The notes: a model not told the origin generated them from the letters alone. A stretch of DNA of 64,000 bases from Vandiemenella viatica (GCA_031002005.1 JARYHS010009186.1:250447199-250511198), one strand, 5' to 3'; counted from the first letter of the stretch, positions 44,165-56,437 are shown. Numbers and translations are program-made.

Positions 44165-44815
44165 TTTAACATTCCAATAATAAAGGAAAATTGAAAATAG
44201 TATATATATACATATAAAAATGAGTAATTTGATGACTGTGGGAATTGTTACCAGAGCGTTAGCTTGACCGCAACTAAATTAAATTAATAGTAATAATGTG
44301 TTACCTGTTAATTCCTGAGTGGGTCGCTCGTACAGGTGCCCCCACTCCTTTTAGCTGGTCGCTAAGTGACGCCATTTCCTGCGCGTGTCCCATAACTCAC
44401 GGAACTTCCGGCGGCGGCCATAACCGCCCGTCTCCCCGCTTCCGCTGACCGGAAATGTGGCCATATTGGCCGCTGGCAGCGCCGCCAGGCGACAGATGAG
44501 TCTCTTCCACGCCGCTCAGGACACTCATAAACAAATAAATAACACCACAACGTAACGGACGGAGTCGTGAAAGCTTCGACTGCTCTGTTTGTTGTCTTCA
44601 TCAGGTGTCTTGAACTTCTGTTGGCTGCAAGTCTACTGTGGAGTCCACAGTAGCCTTATAGTTCTGGTTATAAAGTCACTAACCACAACAGGTACATTTG
44701 GTAATTACCAGTCCCCTCCACGGTGACATAAAAAGAAATTAATTGCGCTTATCTGTTGATAAATGGATCAATAAATGAAGAAACGGATTTTATTATTACA
44801 AATATTATTAACAAG
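44165..44815. promoter_or_regulatory. Intergenic stretch with CpG-rich block (44360-44490), candidate regulatory DNA
   Basis: 44360-44490 is CpG-rich with an ETS-like ACTTCCGG (44404-44411) and its partner CCGGAAAT (44450-44457). No repeat match was found inside the window. No coding call is made for the 79-codon frame 44362-44601. Regulatory function is inference. Confidence 0.25.
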
Positions 44816-44817
44816 CT

Positions 44818-44984
44818 ATTTTTTTAAGTTATGGCTTTACGGCTCGTCGACATCGAGGTCATTACAGGCGCAGTGGGACTGGGAACAAAGAGTGGGAAGG
44901 AATTCGGCCATGGCCTTTTGAAAGAAGCAGCCCCGCATTCGCTTGGAGTGATTTGGGGGAACGATGGAAAACCCAAATCTGGAT
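44818..44984 (-). mobile_element. SINE family A, head missing (subfamily 1)
   Basis: A-run, GGCTTTACGGCTCGTCGACA, ATTCGGCCATGGCCTTTTGA, GGAAAACCCAAATCTGGATG, then an abrupt end before the B box: a 5'-truncated insertion. Confidence 0.88.
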
Positions 44985-44989
44985 GCGTT

Positions 44990-46230
44990 TTAATTTTTCT
45001 TTTGCTATAGACTTGTGTTTTCTCTTTGTTTCCAAAAAAGATGGTCGCCACTGTAATACTTACAGATTTCATATAGGAATAAACTAAGTAAAATTTTAAA
45101 AATTTAATTGTTTTTAATCATCGTCTCACAACGGTTCCCGCACTACCAGCAACAATTCTTATCGTGTTAAAAATACTAGGACGATGTTGCGATTCGAAAG
45201 ATTGCGAGGCCCACAAGGTCGATCAGTGAACTTTCGTCTCAGCAATCATCAGTTCAAACATATAAATCTCACCGTTCCTTTATGTCAGTTTCACTCCCTA
45301 CTTTTTTTTCCTTATTTCGAATTTAATTCAACAGTAACTTTGTTCCCATCAAAATTCCTTTTTTCTTTAATTTCGTTCATTTAATTATTTAAGCCATCTC
45401 CACCAACAATAAGTCTCTTCCTAAGATACTACATTTCTGAATATATGAATCTAAGCGAATAATCGCTGTCTCATCTGCTGCTCTTTTCCGTGTTAATTCT
45501 ATGCACATTTATTTTCTTAGTTATACTTACATCAATCATCATTCACTATTATTTACCCCCCAAATATTGCGGCCATTATTTATAAAATGTTTCTTCCGTT
45601 TAAATGTGTGGAGATACCTCGACAATCTCTCGCTAATATCTTTTTAGGGGCTTACTATGCTACAAACAAGTGAAAAATATGTATCTATGTATCATTTTAT
45701 GAAAAAAGTACCATTCGATATTGAAAGTTTATCAGGAGAGAATGTAAGATTTCAGGGCAAATTGGATCGGGATTTTACACTAAGGCGCCTTTTTCTGCAT
45801 TAGCAAACTTAGCAAGAGGAAGTTCTATTTTGTGTAATGTCTGTGGGTGTATCTATGTAGTTGGTCACTGTGTTGAGTTTAAACTGTGCTGGTGGCGCGA
45901 GTCCGCATGCCCCGTTGAGGCGTCGCGTCGTGGGGAGCGGAGGCCAATATCAGTCCGCGGAGGGCCTTGGCATTGTCGCAGGCTGCCCCACAATGGGGAA
46001 GAGTCAACACCGAGGCGCAATTACAGCGGGATTTGTCACCGCGGATCCCGGGTACAACGCGCAACCGTCTCTCACTGCAACCAACATACACGCGAAACAC
46101 TCGCGCCCACGAGCGGACTAAACAATAACACGCTGACACGGTGAGGTCGCAAGACAATCAAAGATTTTCTATCACCTACGACAGTAGTTACCCGATGTGC
46201 CAAGTATTTATCCACGAGGTAGATAACTGA
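44990..46230. other. Intergenic stretch with CpG-rich block (45880-46145)
   Basis: 45880-46145 is a 265-bp CpG-rich island containing CAATTACAGCGGGATT (homeodomain-like ATTA core) and GGCATTGTCG. It matches no repeat in the window. The ORFs 45830-46157 on three frames reflect composition. The rest is AT-rich. Confidence 0.35.
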
Positions 46231-46247
46231 AAAAAGTGACAGGAAAA

Positions 46248-46490
46248 AATGCCGGCCCTGGCAGTGTAGGGGCTAGCACGCTGGCTCCGCATTGTAAGGG
46301 TCGCCGGTTCGAGTCCGGCCTCGGGCATGGGTGGTTTTAACTAAGTGTTGTGTTCGTCTTGTGCTGTCCTCACTATAGTATCCACAATATCTCATTGAAA
46401 GCCTGATACAGCAGTTGGTACATTAACAAAGTTGAGCTGGCAAAATGGTCGCAAAGACCGAAAGCCATATATATATATATATATATATAT
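46248..46490 (+). mobile_element. SINE family B, full length, 15-bp TSD, (AT)n tail
   Basis: The most complete copy: head GCCGGCCCTGGCAGTGTAGG with A box, AGGGTCGCCGGTTCGAGTCC B box, GGCATGGGTGGTTTTAACTA, body, 3' end GACCGAAAGCCAT, and an (AT)n tail at 46468-46490. AAAGTGACAGGAAAA flanks it at 46233-46247 and 46491-46505. Confidence 0.95.
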
Positions 46491-46604
46491 AAAGTGACAG
46501 GAAAATATCGAATTCTGTATTTGGAAAAAATCATACGGAGGCGGTTTAGGCATTGCATTCCATCTTAGCAAACTCAAGAGTATAAGGCAATGTTGACATC
46601 TGTC

Positions 46605-47210
46605 TGTACCGTAATTTGTCAGTCACTCAGCTCAGTATCTATTGGTTGGAGAACGATGACGTCATGCGCCGGCCTCCTCTTGCAAATTAACAGCGACCAG
46701 AGATGTTACTAGAAATTCGATGTTATGTGCACAATTTAATAGCTAAGCCACTGCTACGAAATGCATTGTCAGAATACATTCACTAAGTTACTTTTCGCAA
46801 TATTTAATTTAAAAAAAACTGTAAATACTTATGACTGGAGAAACATGGGGTAAAATTTTACTTTACGATTCAATAGAGTTCTTTCCCATTTTCCCCATTT
46901 TCCCCATTTTTCAGTTGCTTCTGTCAGACTGCAGGCATGTTCGTATTTACGTAGGATATCAGACATGAGTTTCATCAAAGTTTTCGTTATTTACTCTGCC
47001 ATTTATAGGTTCGCGTTTAAACGTCTATTATTATTTCTAAGTCCTCAAGAGATCTTAATAAAATTTTAGCCGAGGAATACTATAGGGTAAAACACAGGCC
47101 AGCTTCGTATTTTAGCGAGATCAGGTAAACCTGTCATGACCTTTGACCCTAAAAAAAACTAAACTGTTCTAGACCCGTGACCATATTCAGAATACCGTCA
47201 CGGGCTGAAA
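46605..47210 (-). repeat. Repeat R, copy 4, reverse orientation, internally shortened
   Basis: The reverse complement starts near the CTATTGGTTGGAGAACGATG / ACGTCATGCGCCGGCC block (the CCAGCCAATAG end of other copies) and finishes with TAGACCCGTGACCATATTCA ... ACCGTCACGGGCT, the hairpin end. About 400 bp of the interior is missing or too diverged. Confidence 0.75.
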
Positions 47211-47214
47211 CTAA

Positions 47215-47700
47215 TATTTTTATAAACTTGAAAACGAGCAGTAATTGCTGAGGGTTTTCGGAAGCATCACGCAAAATCTACTACTCCAGTTTCAATACGA
47301 TTTTCATGTTTTTAAAGCTAATTGTACAGCTTGAAATCTGCGGTGTTTCTTATGTTTCTACGTGGCTGGGGGAACGGAGGAAGGAATGATAATTTATTCG
47401 TATCAAGAACAGGTAAGAGCCATAGATCATACTAAATACTAGACCAGCACTCCTTTATTACATATCCACTAAAAGCCATGCTGTAACACAGTTAAGCAAT
47501 CCACTATTTGAATTCTGTTAAAACTAATTTTTGACTAAGTAACTTCGGTTGTTTACTTCTTCATTTTAGTGTAAAATAATAGATTAGAATAAGGGGCGTT
47601 AAAATAAACGTAATAAGTTGATCATACCACTATACACTAGTAAGCATAACGAAATTGTGATATTCAATGTACGATAAAATCTTTATGCATGATAGCGTGT
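47215..47700. other. Intergenic stretch, no recognised gene
   Basis: AT-rich; nothing recognised. Confidence 0.5.
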
Positions 47701-47702
47701 TT

Positions 47703-47866
47703 ATTTTTTTTTATTTTTTTTGCTTATGGTTTTATGACGTAGAGGTCATTAGAGGCGGGAACGGACTTAGAGGCAGGTAACTGGAAGGAATTTGGCGATG
47801 GCCTTTTGTAGGAACCGGACGGGGATTCGAACCCGAGAGTTACTGGTCATCCACCACGCGTTAGTA
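47703..47866 (-). mobile_element. SINE family A with internal deletion (subfamily 1)
   Basis: A-run, TAGAGGTCATTAGAGGCGGG, GGCGATGGCCTTTTGTAGGA, then directly ACCGGACGGGGATTCGAACC and CATCCACCACGCG. About 75 bp of the body between AAGGA and CCGGACGGGG is deleted. Confidence 0.85.
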
Positions 47867-47869
47867 ATA

Positions 47870-49255
47870 ATTGAAAATAATCTGATTAAAGTCTCTGTGC
47901 TAATTGTATGTGTTACAAGTAAAATTCTGTTTTAGCGCAATGGATATTATTTACGACACGAGCGGTTACTACTGAAATAATATTTTAGAGGTCTACATCA
48001 CAAACAATGTTTTTGAGCAGAAAGAAATTCAGTTTTAATAATTAAAGAGAGAAGTATATTTTTTTCTGTTCCAGAAAATACAGTTTTAATAATAATAATA
48101 AAGCAGTGGTAGTGGTGATTAAATCATGATTCCAACTGATCAGAAAGAAATGTTGATGTATCTAGCTCGATACTCGAACGGTAATGTAATAATTACCTTA
48201 CATGTCTAGACAAGCAACCAGCCTGGAAGTTGAGTGGGCTATTAGTATAGTCGAAAAACTGGATGCGTAGAGGAAATAATGTCACATGTTAATATATCGA
48301 TAGCAACAAACCGGCCATCATAATTACAATTTTTAGAAGATTTCCGTAATCACCTAGGTACGGTAACGTGAAAACACTGACATACAAATTTTGAATGGTA
48401 GTCAAACCGCTATATTTCCGACCTTACCATATACAGTCGTTTATGATAAATAGCCAAAACGAGAAAAAAGTAATAAATGTTTATAAACGCACAGTGGTTC
48501 TACAGTAATGATGATTTGTAAAGTAAGAAGGTAATTTTACTTTCTAAGATTTACAAATCGGAGAAGTTAAATAATATATAATAATAATTACCTACAAACT
48601 ATGTGTCGGCGATCACCAAGTATGGCAGAATAAATCTTTATAAAATAAAGTCAAATCTATCTTTCTATTTATATACTGCGTACACAGAAGTATGAAGTAA
48701 TGTGAAATTACATTTAATTATTTAATGAGATCCCTGGGTTGATGCTGCGAAACTAAATGCTGCATATCTGGCTCAATTTTCGTAAGGAACAAAAGTCTTC
48801 TCATTCGGAAATATTCAATTCTTTCTTTGGTCATGATTTGATTAACAATACTGAAACTTGATTATACAGGATATGAGATTGGGAAAGGTATCAACAAAAT
48901 AAATAACGTTTTCCACATATATGGAATTAAGATAGGCTTATATATATATACGTGTGTGTTTTCATATCCACAACTATCGAATCTTCATAATATCTAATTT
49001 CTGACAGTTCTTATTCGGGGCACTTTGTATCAGCCTTCTCAACGTTTACGATAAAGGATTTTAATTTCAAAATCTCTTCATATAGTTTTGTATCCTATTT
49101 AATTTCGTTAAGGTGACTACTGAATTTGTCAATATCGTCTGGAGTTATATTCGGATCTAACGCAGAGAAATTTAATGTGAAAATTAACTTTACACAAACT
49201 GTATTTATTTATTTATTCGCGCCAAAGACACCACTTTAATACAATCTAAGAAATT
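47870..49255. other. AT-rich intergenic stretch, no recognised gene
   Basis: No open frame of note and no repeat recognised. Confidence 0.5.
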
Positions 49256-49257
49256 AA

Positions 49258-49730
49258 GTTTTTTTTGCTGTCATCAGTCTCTCGACTCCATCCCTTCCTA
49301 CAGTGGCCTAATCTTTTCATCTCATATCTGCTTCATATATTCTAATCTCTGTCTTCCTCTGCAGTTCTTACCTTCGACTGTTCCCTCTACTAACAACTTA
49401 ACCAATCCTGCTAGCCTCAAAATGTGACCTACCATAGTGTCTCTTCTTTCTGTAAGACTCTTCCACAAACCTTTTTCCTCGCCTATCATTTCCGAAACTC
49501 ATTCGTTTCGTACTTTTTCCGTCCAATTATTTTTCAGCATCAAATTTCAAATTATTCAATTTTCCTTCTTTCTGGTATTCCTAAAGTCCATTCTTCACTG
49601 CCATATAGTGCTGTGCTACACACATAGACTTTTAAAAAGTCCTTGATCAATGTTTTAAACTAAGAGATATCTCTTTTTCACGAAGGCTCCTTTCGCTAGA
49701 GCTATTCTGCTTTTAACAGTAGTAAAATTC
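49258..49730 (-). pseudogene. RTE-like LINE, C-terminal ~470 bp
   Basis: The reverse complement carries, in broken frames, the same order as the 37985-38545 copy: an 'ALYGSEEWTLGIPERRKIE'-like segment (49555-49620), KNERVSEMIGEEKGLWKSL-like sequence, TMVGHILRLAGLVKLLVEG-like sequence, RLEYMKQI (49315-49350), and a tail ending near GACTGATGACAGCAAAAAAA at 49258-49280. Several frameshifts are present. Confidence 0.8.
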
Positions 49731-49734
49731 ACTA

Positions 49735-50670
49735 ACTTCTTCTATCGCATCCGACCCTAACAAATTGAAGTTAACACACAGTAAAATAATATTACAATAC
49801 ACAATTACACAAACAAATTGAACAGTTCTATTTTAGATATTACTGCCGTAACTGGCTTAAAAAAAAGTATACGTCATAGATTGGAATGGTTACAAGGAAA
49901 ATCTGGAACATTCGATAAAATTATTATTATTGGTATGTGATTAATTCCTGAGATGATGAACAGCAGCTACGGTGAAGGCCCTTTGCTGGCGTTGTCGCGC
50001 GTGGCTTTGGCTGAGACCCGCTACCCGCTGTTCTGCTCCGCTCTGCACGGGCAATAAAACGTGATTTATACACAGCGGCGCAGCCAATGCGAATTTAATT
50101 GACCAAAAATATCGCTAATATTTAGCTCGTATTTTATTCGGACGCGCGGAGAGATATATTGTGCGGATTTCGATTAATTGAAATGGAGGCTGCTGGGTTC
50201 GGAGCGAAACCGGTGCCTCCTCTATCGTATTTTATGTTCTGTCTCTTCATAAAAAAAATATCATATCTCATGCGTATTCTACCGAATCCGTGCGTGGAAT
50301 ATTTATTGGCTACAAGTCCGAGGACAAGCTGACGCCACGCCTGCTCTGTGATCCCGTGTTGGCATCGGCGAACACAGTGTGTCAAAGCACACGCGATCTA
50401 GTCCAGGTATTATTCTCGGCACATCAACACTGGTATTAATATTCTGTGAGCTTATTGCTGCAGCTAATGAAATTATGGTTTGGACACTGTTTTTGGAGCT
50501 CCTGGAAAATGTGGCTAGGAAATTCTCATATCTACGAATATAAGTTAATTGAGCCGGACTAAATAGAGTTAGACAAATGCAATTCTTAATTTCCCCGGTA
50601 TTTGCGACTACCACTAAACAATAATAACATGGTGTGAGGATTGGAAGTTAATGTTAGACTCTTTGAATAT
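49735..50670. promoter_or_regulatory. Intergenic stretch with candidate conserved non-coding block (49930-50400)
   Basis: 49970-50160 switches between CpG-rich DNA and phased AT-rich homeodomain-like cores (GCAATAAAACGTGATTTATA; GCGAATTTAATTGACC; TCGATTAATTG at 50169-50179). It matches no repeat in the window. A minus-strand 83-codon frame (50134-50385) overlaps it but shows no family motif. Regulatory function is inference from motif density only. Confidence 0.25.
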
Positions 50671-50672
50671 AC

Positions 50673-50903
50673 ATTTTTTTTTGCTTATGGCTTTACGCCT
50701 CGTCGTCGGCTAAGGAGGGATGGGACTGGAGGCAAGGAACGGGAAGAAATTTGACCATGGCCCTTTGAAGGAACCATCCCAGCATTCACCTCGAGTGAGT
50801 TGGGTAAACCATGGAAAACCCAAATTTGGATGCCCGGACGGGGATTTGTACCAGCGTTCTCCAGAATGCGAGTCCACAGCGTTCACCGCTCACCCATCAT
50901 GGG
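50673..50903 (-). mobile_element. SINE family A, full length (subfamily 1), left half of an inverted pair
   Basis: A-run, GCTTATGGCTTTACGCCTCG, GAACCATCCCAGCATTCACC, GGGATTTGTACCAGCG (mutated B box), CGCTCACCCATCATGGG head. Confidence 0.88.
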
Positions 50904-51055
50904 TTCAAATCCCAGGCAGGGCATCCAGATTTCGGTTATCCATGGTTTCCCGAAATCACTCCAGGCGAATACCGGGATGGTTGCTATGAGATGTCATTCC
51001 CAAAATACTTCCTCTCATCTCCCAGCTCTAATGGCTTCGACGTCGACAAAAAGTA
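50904..51055 (+). mobile_element. SINE family A, right half of an inverted pair
   Basis: Starts at its B box (GGTTCAAATCCC) immediately at the head of the neighbouring copy, followed by GGGCATCCAGATTTCGGTTA, CACTCCAGGCGAATACCGGG, CTCTAATGGCTTCGACGTCG and a short A-run. Head-to-head with the copy at 50673-50903. Confidence 0.85.
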
Positions 51056-51059
51056 GGAA

Positions 51060-51485
51060 CGGCGCTACTTCGACTATTCAGTCAACCAGCACTGTGGAGC
51101 AGCATATTTTTAGTTGGTGTGGAAAGATGATGTATTAGGAATGAGGGCATAGTGGTGAATGTTTGGTTTGGCTGCTCCCCGGAACTGGATCGTCCACTGA
51201 GTCCCGCCCGCCTCCTGTCTGGGGGAGGTGGGATTCCTTGGCGAGCACTTTTTATCTGTACAGTCTGTGTCCCATGACGCTCACTGAAGCACCGCTCAAG
51301 GCAAAGAATTAAAAGCTAACGTTTACAATGCGGCAAGACTTGGAAATAACCCAGCATTATTCTTGGGAACTTTATGAATCTTTTGATGTCTGTTTAAGGA
51401 TTGAAATATATTTTAAATGTACTTGGTGGCTCTAAGTAAAATAGTCATATCCTTGTATATGATACAAGAGGAACTGAATGAGTCT
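51060..51485. other. Intergenic stretch, no recognised gene
   Basis: A moderately GC-rich segment (51170-51300) and AT-rich remainder; nothing recognised. Confidence 0.45.
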
Positions 51486-51489
51486 ACAC

Positions 51490-51990
51490 ACCTATCGAAG
51501 AATGTTACTAACCTACTGAAATTTGGTTTAACTGCTTCTATATAATGTCCTCTTCAAGTCTCCTACTCTCAATTTACGGTAAAGTCACCACAGATTAAAT
51601 TTAAAAAATGTCTAAATATTAGACGCTGCGCAGCTGCGAAATACCAGCAGGACAGCAAAAAATGACACAAAAATTATTGATACAGGGATCATACCATCTT
51701 AAACAGTTACGTTTTGTCAGAGAAGTTGTTCGGACATATATTTTCTATTCGTAAATTTCGTGCGACTTCTTACAACGGAGAGAAGCAGAAACAGCAACAA
51801 AACATTGCATCAAAGGAAATAATCAGTATTTAAAAGATTTTACTAACTTTGCAGCGCTATCGGCGTCTGATAGTTGTTCATCACTCTCATATTTCGACAT
51901 CTTTCATTTAATTTGTGGTGACTTTTCCGTAAAATATGAGTGGAGAACGGGGGAGGGGGGGTTTAACCGCATTTGGAAGCATGAGACCTA
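51490..51990. mobile_element. Family T element, second copy with both arms (reverse orientation)
   Basis: It begins CTACTGAAATTTGGTTTAAC and TATAATGTCCTCTTCAAGTC, with an interior AATGACACAAAAATTATTGA and TTTCGTGCGACTTCTTACAA matching the complement of 3970-4260. The opposite arm is ATCTTTCATTTAATTTGTGG, TGACTTTTCCGTAAAATATG. Shorter than the first copy through internal loss. Confidence 0.65.
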
Positions 51991-51994
51991 AAAA

Positions 51995-53320
51995 AAAAAG
52001 TGTCACAAAGTTACGAGCTCGGTTACTAGGAGGGGGGGGGCTTTCCGTAAAAATCTTACGTCAGTTTAGAGGGGGCCGGAATTCCTGAAAAACACCTCGC
52101 GTCATTAATGGATGCCTCCTCTCGTGCATTCGAAACGTTTCCGGTGAGAACACCCAGGGTAGGTGCACCACTGGCAATGACGTTTGAGTTTGTCTTTCTT
52201 TCAGGTAGCGGCTTAGATCCCGTAGTGTCATATTCCCTTTTTCGACTGATTCTTAGTGTACTTTAAAGTAATTCACACCTTGCTTACTGATATCGGAAGA
52301 AACTAACGTGACAATCGCCCTTTCCCCATATTCGATATTTTCCGTTGATTTTATCTGCTGACCCAGAATTTCTATTTATTTTGTGCACTGATTTTATCTA
52401 TACTAATAAAAGGCAAACTTGGCCACCGTGTAACAGTGTTAGTAACGCTGACGTAGCTAACTGTAGCCAGAGAAGTTGTTACAAGATTGAGAATATAGGC
52501 GTTATTTAAAAAAAGATCTGTTTAGTTGAGGAACAGAAAAAAAAACTGAAAAATTATGTATTGCGTTTAAATTAATGTATTAGTTACCAGTTGCTTTTTT
52601 TTTTTATTTGTATTCAGTCGTTGTAGATGTTTTCTTATACTCTCTGTCCAGAGATGTCGCTGACGTCATTACATGAGCCGCGTATAAACAGCTCCAATGG
52701 GCCAAATTTAGATTGCGATACAGTGAATACAATCATACGGGGTATCAGTGGGGGCTGTGGTTAGGTTAAAATGCAGTCAGGACCAGAATGACAACTGAAA
52801 TACTATGTTACGGCATAATTGACGATGCATTTAGTTATAAGCTGCATTCATAATTACTGAAGGTATTACATCACGCCGATGGAATTAGTTCCATATTTAT
52901 CGTGCTGGTTGCTGTAAGTCTCCTTTACCGGCAACGTGGCGTGAAACGCTTGTAATGCCCTCTACCAGCCGGGTGTGGACGACCGCAGAGGCTGTTGGTT
53001 GCTCAACTCTCAACTAAGTAGGCTGGCAGTGTTTAGAGGACACCTTTCTGCATCAAATACTGGAACAATACAGCACGCGTGACAACAGCCTACAACATGC
53101 AGGGTCACTGCCCGCACTCAACATAATAACGTCCGACTTACCTGCTTCATAATTTATTACACCTACAACACGATAAAAATCTTATTTACATAAACAGTTT
53201 TTGGAACTTTAATAATATTTTCCCCACATCACGATGATATAAGTTTTTCTCCAAACTAATTAAATTGGAATCAATGAGTATTACTTTCAAAATGAGCCTC
53301 TTAATCTGCGGTCATAGATG
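51995..53320. other. Intergenic stretch; possible Helitron 5' end at 52397
   Basis: An A followed by TCTATACTAATAAAAGGCAA at 52396-52416 has the look of a Helitron 5' end (TC preceded by A), but no matching 3' hairpin-CTRR end was found within reach. A G-run lies at 52032-52040. No gene was recognised. Confidence 0.35.
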
Positions 53321-53324
53321 AAGT

Positions 53325-53530
53325 GGTTATTGTGACTTAACGCGTTGCATTATGGAGGTCGTGGGTTCGAATCCCAATTCGACTATTCAGATTTTGGTTT
53401 TCAATAGTTTCCTGAAACCAGGACGGCACCTTGGAAAGGCCATGACAATATTCCTTCCCGTTACTTGCCCCCTCTTCTTTCTCAGCCCTATGAACTTGAC
53501 GTTAATGAGGCATAAAGCACTAAAAAAAAT
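53325..53530 (+). mobile_element. SINE family A, diverged copy
   Basis: GGTCGTGGGTTCGAATCCCA (B box), GATTTTGGTTTTCAATAGTT, AAAGGCCATGACAATATTCC, TTCCCGTTACTTGCCCCC, and a tail AGGCATAAAGCACTAAAAAA keep the family order. About 30 bp of the body is missing near 53420. Confidence 0.75.
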
Positions 53531-53534
53531 AACT

Positions 53535-54660
53535 GTGGCCAGGATCGTTAATATAAATTCTATTCCATTCCCTTTATGTTTAGCTCAGCGAAATAAATAT
53601 GTATAAAACTGATTTGCCTATCATACAGCGAACTGTTTGACGATTGATTACAATTCGACTAGATTTTGAAACTGAACGAGAACCGGAAGTTTCAACTTTC
53701 ATTTCCTCTCTAAGTATTAAACGTTGGAACCTTTTCTTTTTATCACCTTACCGTCCGAAAAAGTTCATTACATCTGGAAACAAGTACTTATGCTGACATA
53801 TACAAACGCGTTATCTTTTACAGATGATGTTCCGGCAGTTTCTAGAAAAAAATAACACGAGACACAAAGAACTTAGTTTCTAATACATGAGACTGTTGTC
53901 ACACAGTAAAGGTGAATAACACTGCAATATCTGTTTACTATCCTTGAAATAATTATTTTCTAATCATCTTTGGAAAAAAAATGAGACACGTGCTGCAATT
54001 AAATACCCTTTTCCAGAATGAACGAACTTTGTGATGTAAGACAGAAGAAAGTTAGAAATTGCATTGTTAATGAAGGTGTTGTGAAGTACCTGTTGAAATA
54101 AATTTTTTAAATGTATGTCAAAGATTTATTAATGTATAAACTAATTATGGTATTTCAGTTTAAAGGGTAAAAGAGCGCCGAACTACGAGGCAAGGAGAAT
54201 CTTTGGTTTGCTGTTTCAGCACATTGTTAGAGAAAGAGAAATTAAGAAGTTCGAACTTTGCAAGAATGATTGATAATTGATTTTGGTTGGCTGGAGTAGC
54301 CTGTTGTTAAACTATTTTAAAGTAGAAGCCTGAAGGCATGAAGAACTACGAATCGATTAATAAATAGTCAGTGTTTTAAAGATCAAACGACAGATAAATA
54401 ATCGATATTAGTTGTCGAATTGTAAAACTTGAATAAAACATTTGATTTGAGATTCATAAAAGCATCGTGGTTTATGGAGAAAACAGAGAAGTTTACAACA
54501 TATGATTGATAGACTACTGGTAAACTAAAATATCAACATTACTATTTTTTGGTAATTGACAGCTTTGGTGGTAAACCTGGAATACGTGACTGATGAGAAC
54601 CTATCGAATAAATCCGATACCGGGAAAAGTAAAATAAATACGACTTGTTTATACTAATGA
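53535..54660. other. AT-rich intergenic stretch upstream of the candidate exon
   Basis: No ORF or repeat was recognised. If 54668 is a true translation start, a promoter or 5' UTR would lie here; no TATA/Inr pair is convincing. Confidence 0.4.
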
Positions 54661-54667
54661 AACCGTA

Positions 54668-54931
54668 ATGGGGACGTTGAGAATATTATGCGCGGTACCG
54701 TTACAGCGATATTGTTTTTGGTGTCCGGCGTTGTGTGGTGTTGTCGTATCGTGCGTGAGTCCAGCTGGGAGCGTGCAGACTGCTGACTCGGCCGAAAACA
54801 CCCTCCCAGGGGTCAACAGCCGCGCTGCAACCTACCCTCCTGCACACACCACCAGGAACACATTCACAGCCTCACGAGCTAACATGCTCGATATGAGGGA
54901 AGGACACATGCCTCAACGAACTTTACCTAGA
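54668..54931 (+). CDS. Possible first coding exon of an unidentified gene
   Basis: An 88-codon open frame starts at an ATG in favourable context (GTAATGG) in an AT-rich flank and stays open to a strong donor-like site AA|GTAAGT after position 54931 (splice phase 1). Unspliced, it would stop three codons later at 54938-54940. The N-terminus has a long uncharged, cysteine-rich stretch (ILCAVPLQ, then CFWCPALCGVVVSCVSPAGS) that could be a signal peptide or anchor, followed by a Thr/Ala/Ser-rich segment. It matches no repeat in the window. I do not recognise the protein, and no second exon could be identified. It could equally be a chance frame in a GC-rich patch. Confidence 0.25.
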
Positions 54932-56105
54932 AGTAAGTAAGTGTACACCATGAGACTTGACGCTAGCACTTTTTGATTTAACGAAAGCTGTTGTCGCCAT
55001 TTTATTACTATTATTATTATTTAAATGAAAACATCTATAGGCGCGTTAGGCGATTTTTGGTCAGGGGTACATCTATGAGTTTGCACCTTCCCGTCGTCGT
55101 CATGCTATGACGTGTTGCGCAGATGATGTGCGCGTTGGACGCTTTATGGATAAGTAAAATCTTTGCGAGATCGTATCTCCTACATCCTAATGTTAACAGT
55201 ATATCTTGTAACATAAACCCTTAGCGTTTTCGTATTTTCGTTCCATTTAAGATGACTGCATTTGCTGAGCTATTTGCAAGCACCTCGGAACATATTACCG
55301 TCATAGATTTTGACAAACCATTACGCAATGGTAGCTTTGACGACAGCCCACGTTACACTAAGTTGAATAGGAAAACACGAAAATTCAATTGCTGATGGGA
55401 ACAGTTTGAAAAATGATCTAAAAAAAATCCACTTTCAATATTATTCACTGGGTATATTACGTAGTCAGTTTTTTCTCGAGCTTTTACAGTATTAGCTTTT
55501 CGGTAAACACTGATTCAAAATCAAAGAACAAATATACAACTACCTTTTGTCAGTCACCTCTCAGGGACGCTATAATGTCAACAATCATAATGTCCCGATG
55601 CTATCTCACTTCACATACACCTTGCCGCCTTATTGCGTCAACTACCAATGAGGCAGTATTACAAACTGCTAAGATTGAAATCGTATTAGCTACCAACTTA
55701 AACTATTCAGTAACTAAATTACAAACTACTCACTTTACAGAACATGAGATACATGAAATACAGAGATATAACGATATATCGTTATAATCTGTAGCTATAA
55801 GTATGACTTATAGCGCTTGGACAACCATGAAAGTATAGTTTACACTCGTATTTAATATATAAAAACGATTTTTTTTTTACAATGTTATTCACACAAACAC
55901 ACAGTTTTTATCCGATTTTGAAGGAACTTTCTATATGTTTACTTAGAAACAATTAGAAAAATACTGTTTGCGTTTGATTTGAAAAATCCTAAACCCTCTC
56001 CTCCTTCCCCCCTCCTTCTCCCCTTCCACTTAATTTCTGTCAACGTTGTACGTACAAACCCACAGATTTTATCCTATTTTGATAGTTAGCACGCGTATAC
56101 TTCAA

Positions 56106-56275
56106 AACCAAGCGGTCTGGTTACTCCGATAGTTTCTCTCTCCGGTCACTGGTTCAAATTCCGTGCTGAGTAGAAATTTTTAGCAGTTGTTTATAATTAT
56201 ATGAGCTACGCCAGGAAGTTACGTGGTTCTGATTCCACGTTAAATTGTAGTCCTCTGAAGAAAGGAATTGGCTTT
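56106..56275 (+). mobile_element. SINE family D, diverged copy
   Basis: GGTCACTGGTTCAAATTCCG (B box), CTACGCCAGGAAGTTACGTG, TTCTGATTCCACGTTAAATT and GTAGTCCTCTG keep the SINE-D order. It sits at the same place relative to Helitron-like sequence as in 33289-34756. Confidence 0.6.
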
Positions 56276-56437
56276 CCTGTCTCTGACAAGCTTGTTACTG
56301 TTCATCACCTTCGACGAGGACTGAGTTAGATTTTTAGTTTTTGAAATGAAAACTTCTTATAAGCGTTGGGTGACTTTTGGTTGGGTAAAATCTTATGAGT
56401 TGGAATCATGACATGCTAATGTTACGGTATATCTGTT

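Noticed and set aside
46251..46330. tRNA-like sequence with A and B boxes
   Set aside because: It is the head of SINE B: a body, an (AT)n tail and a 15-bp TSD follow, and a complete tRNA cloverleaf is absent. The same applies to the other B-box sites.
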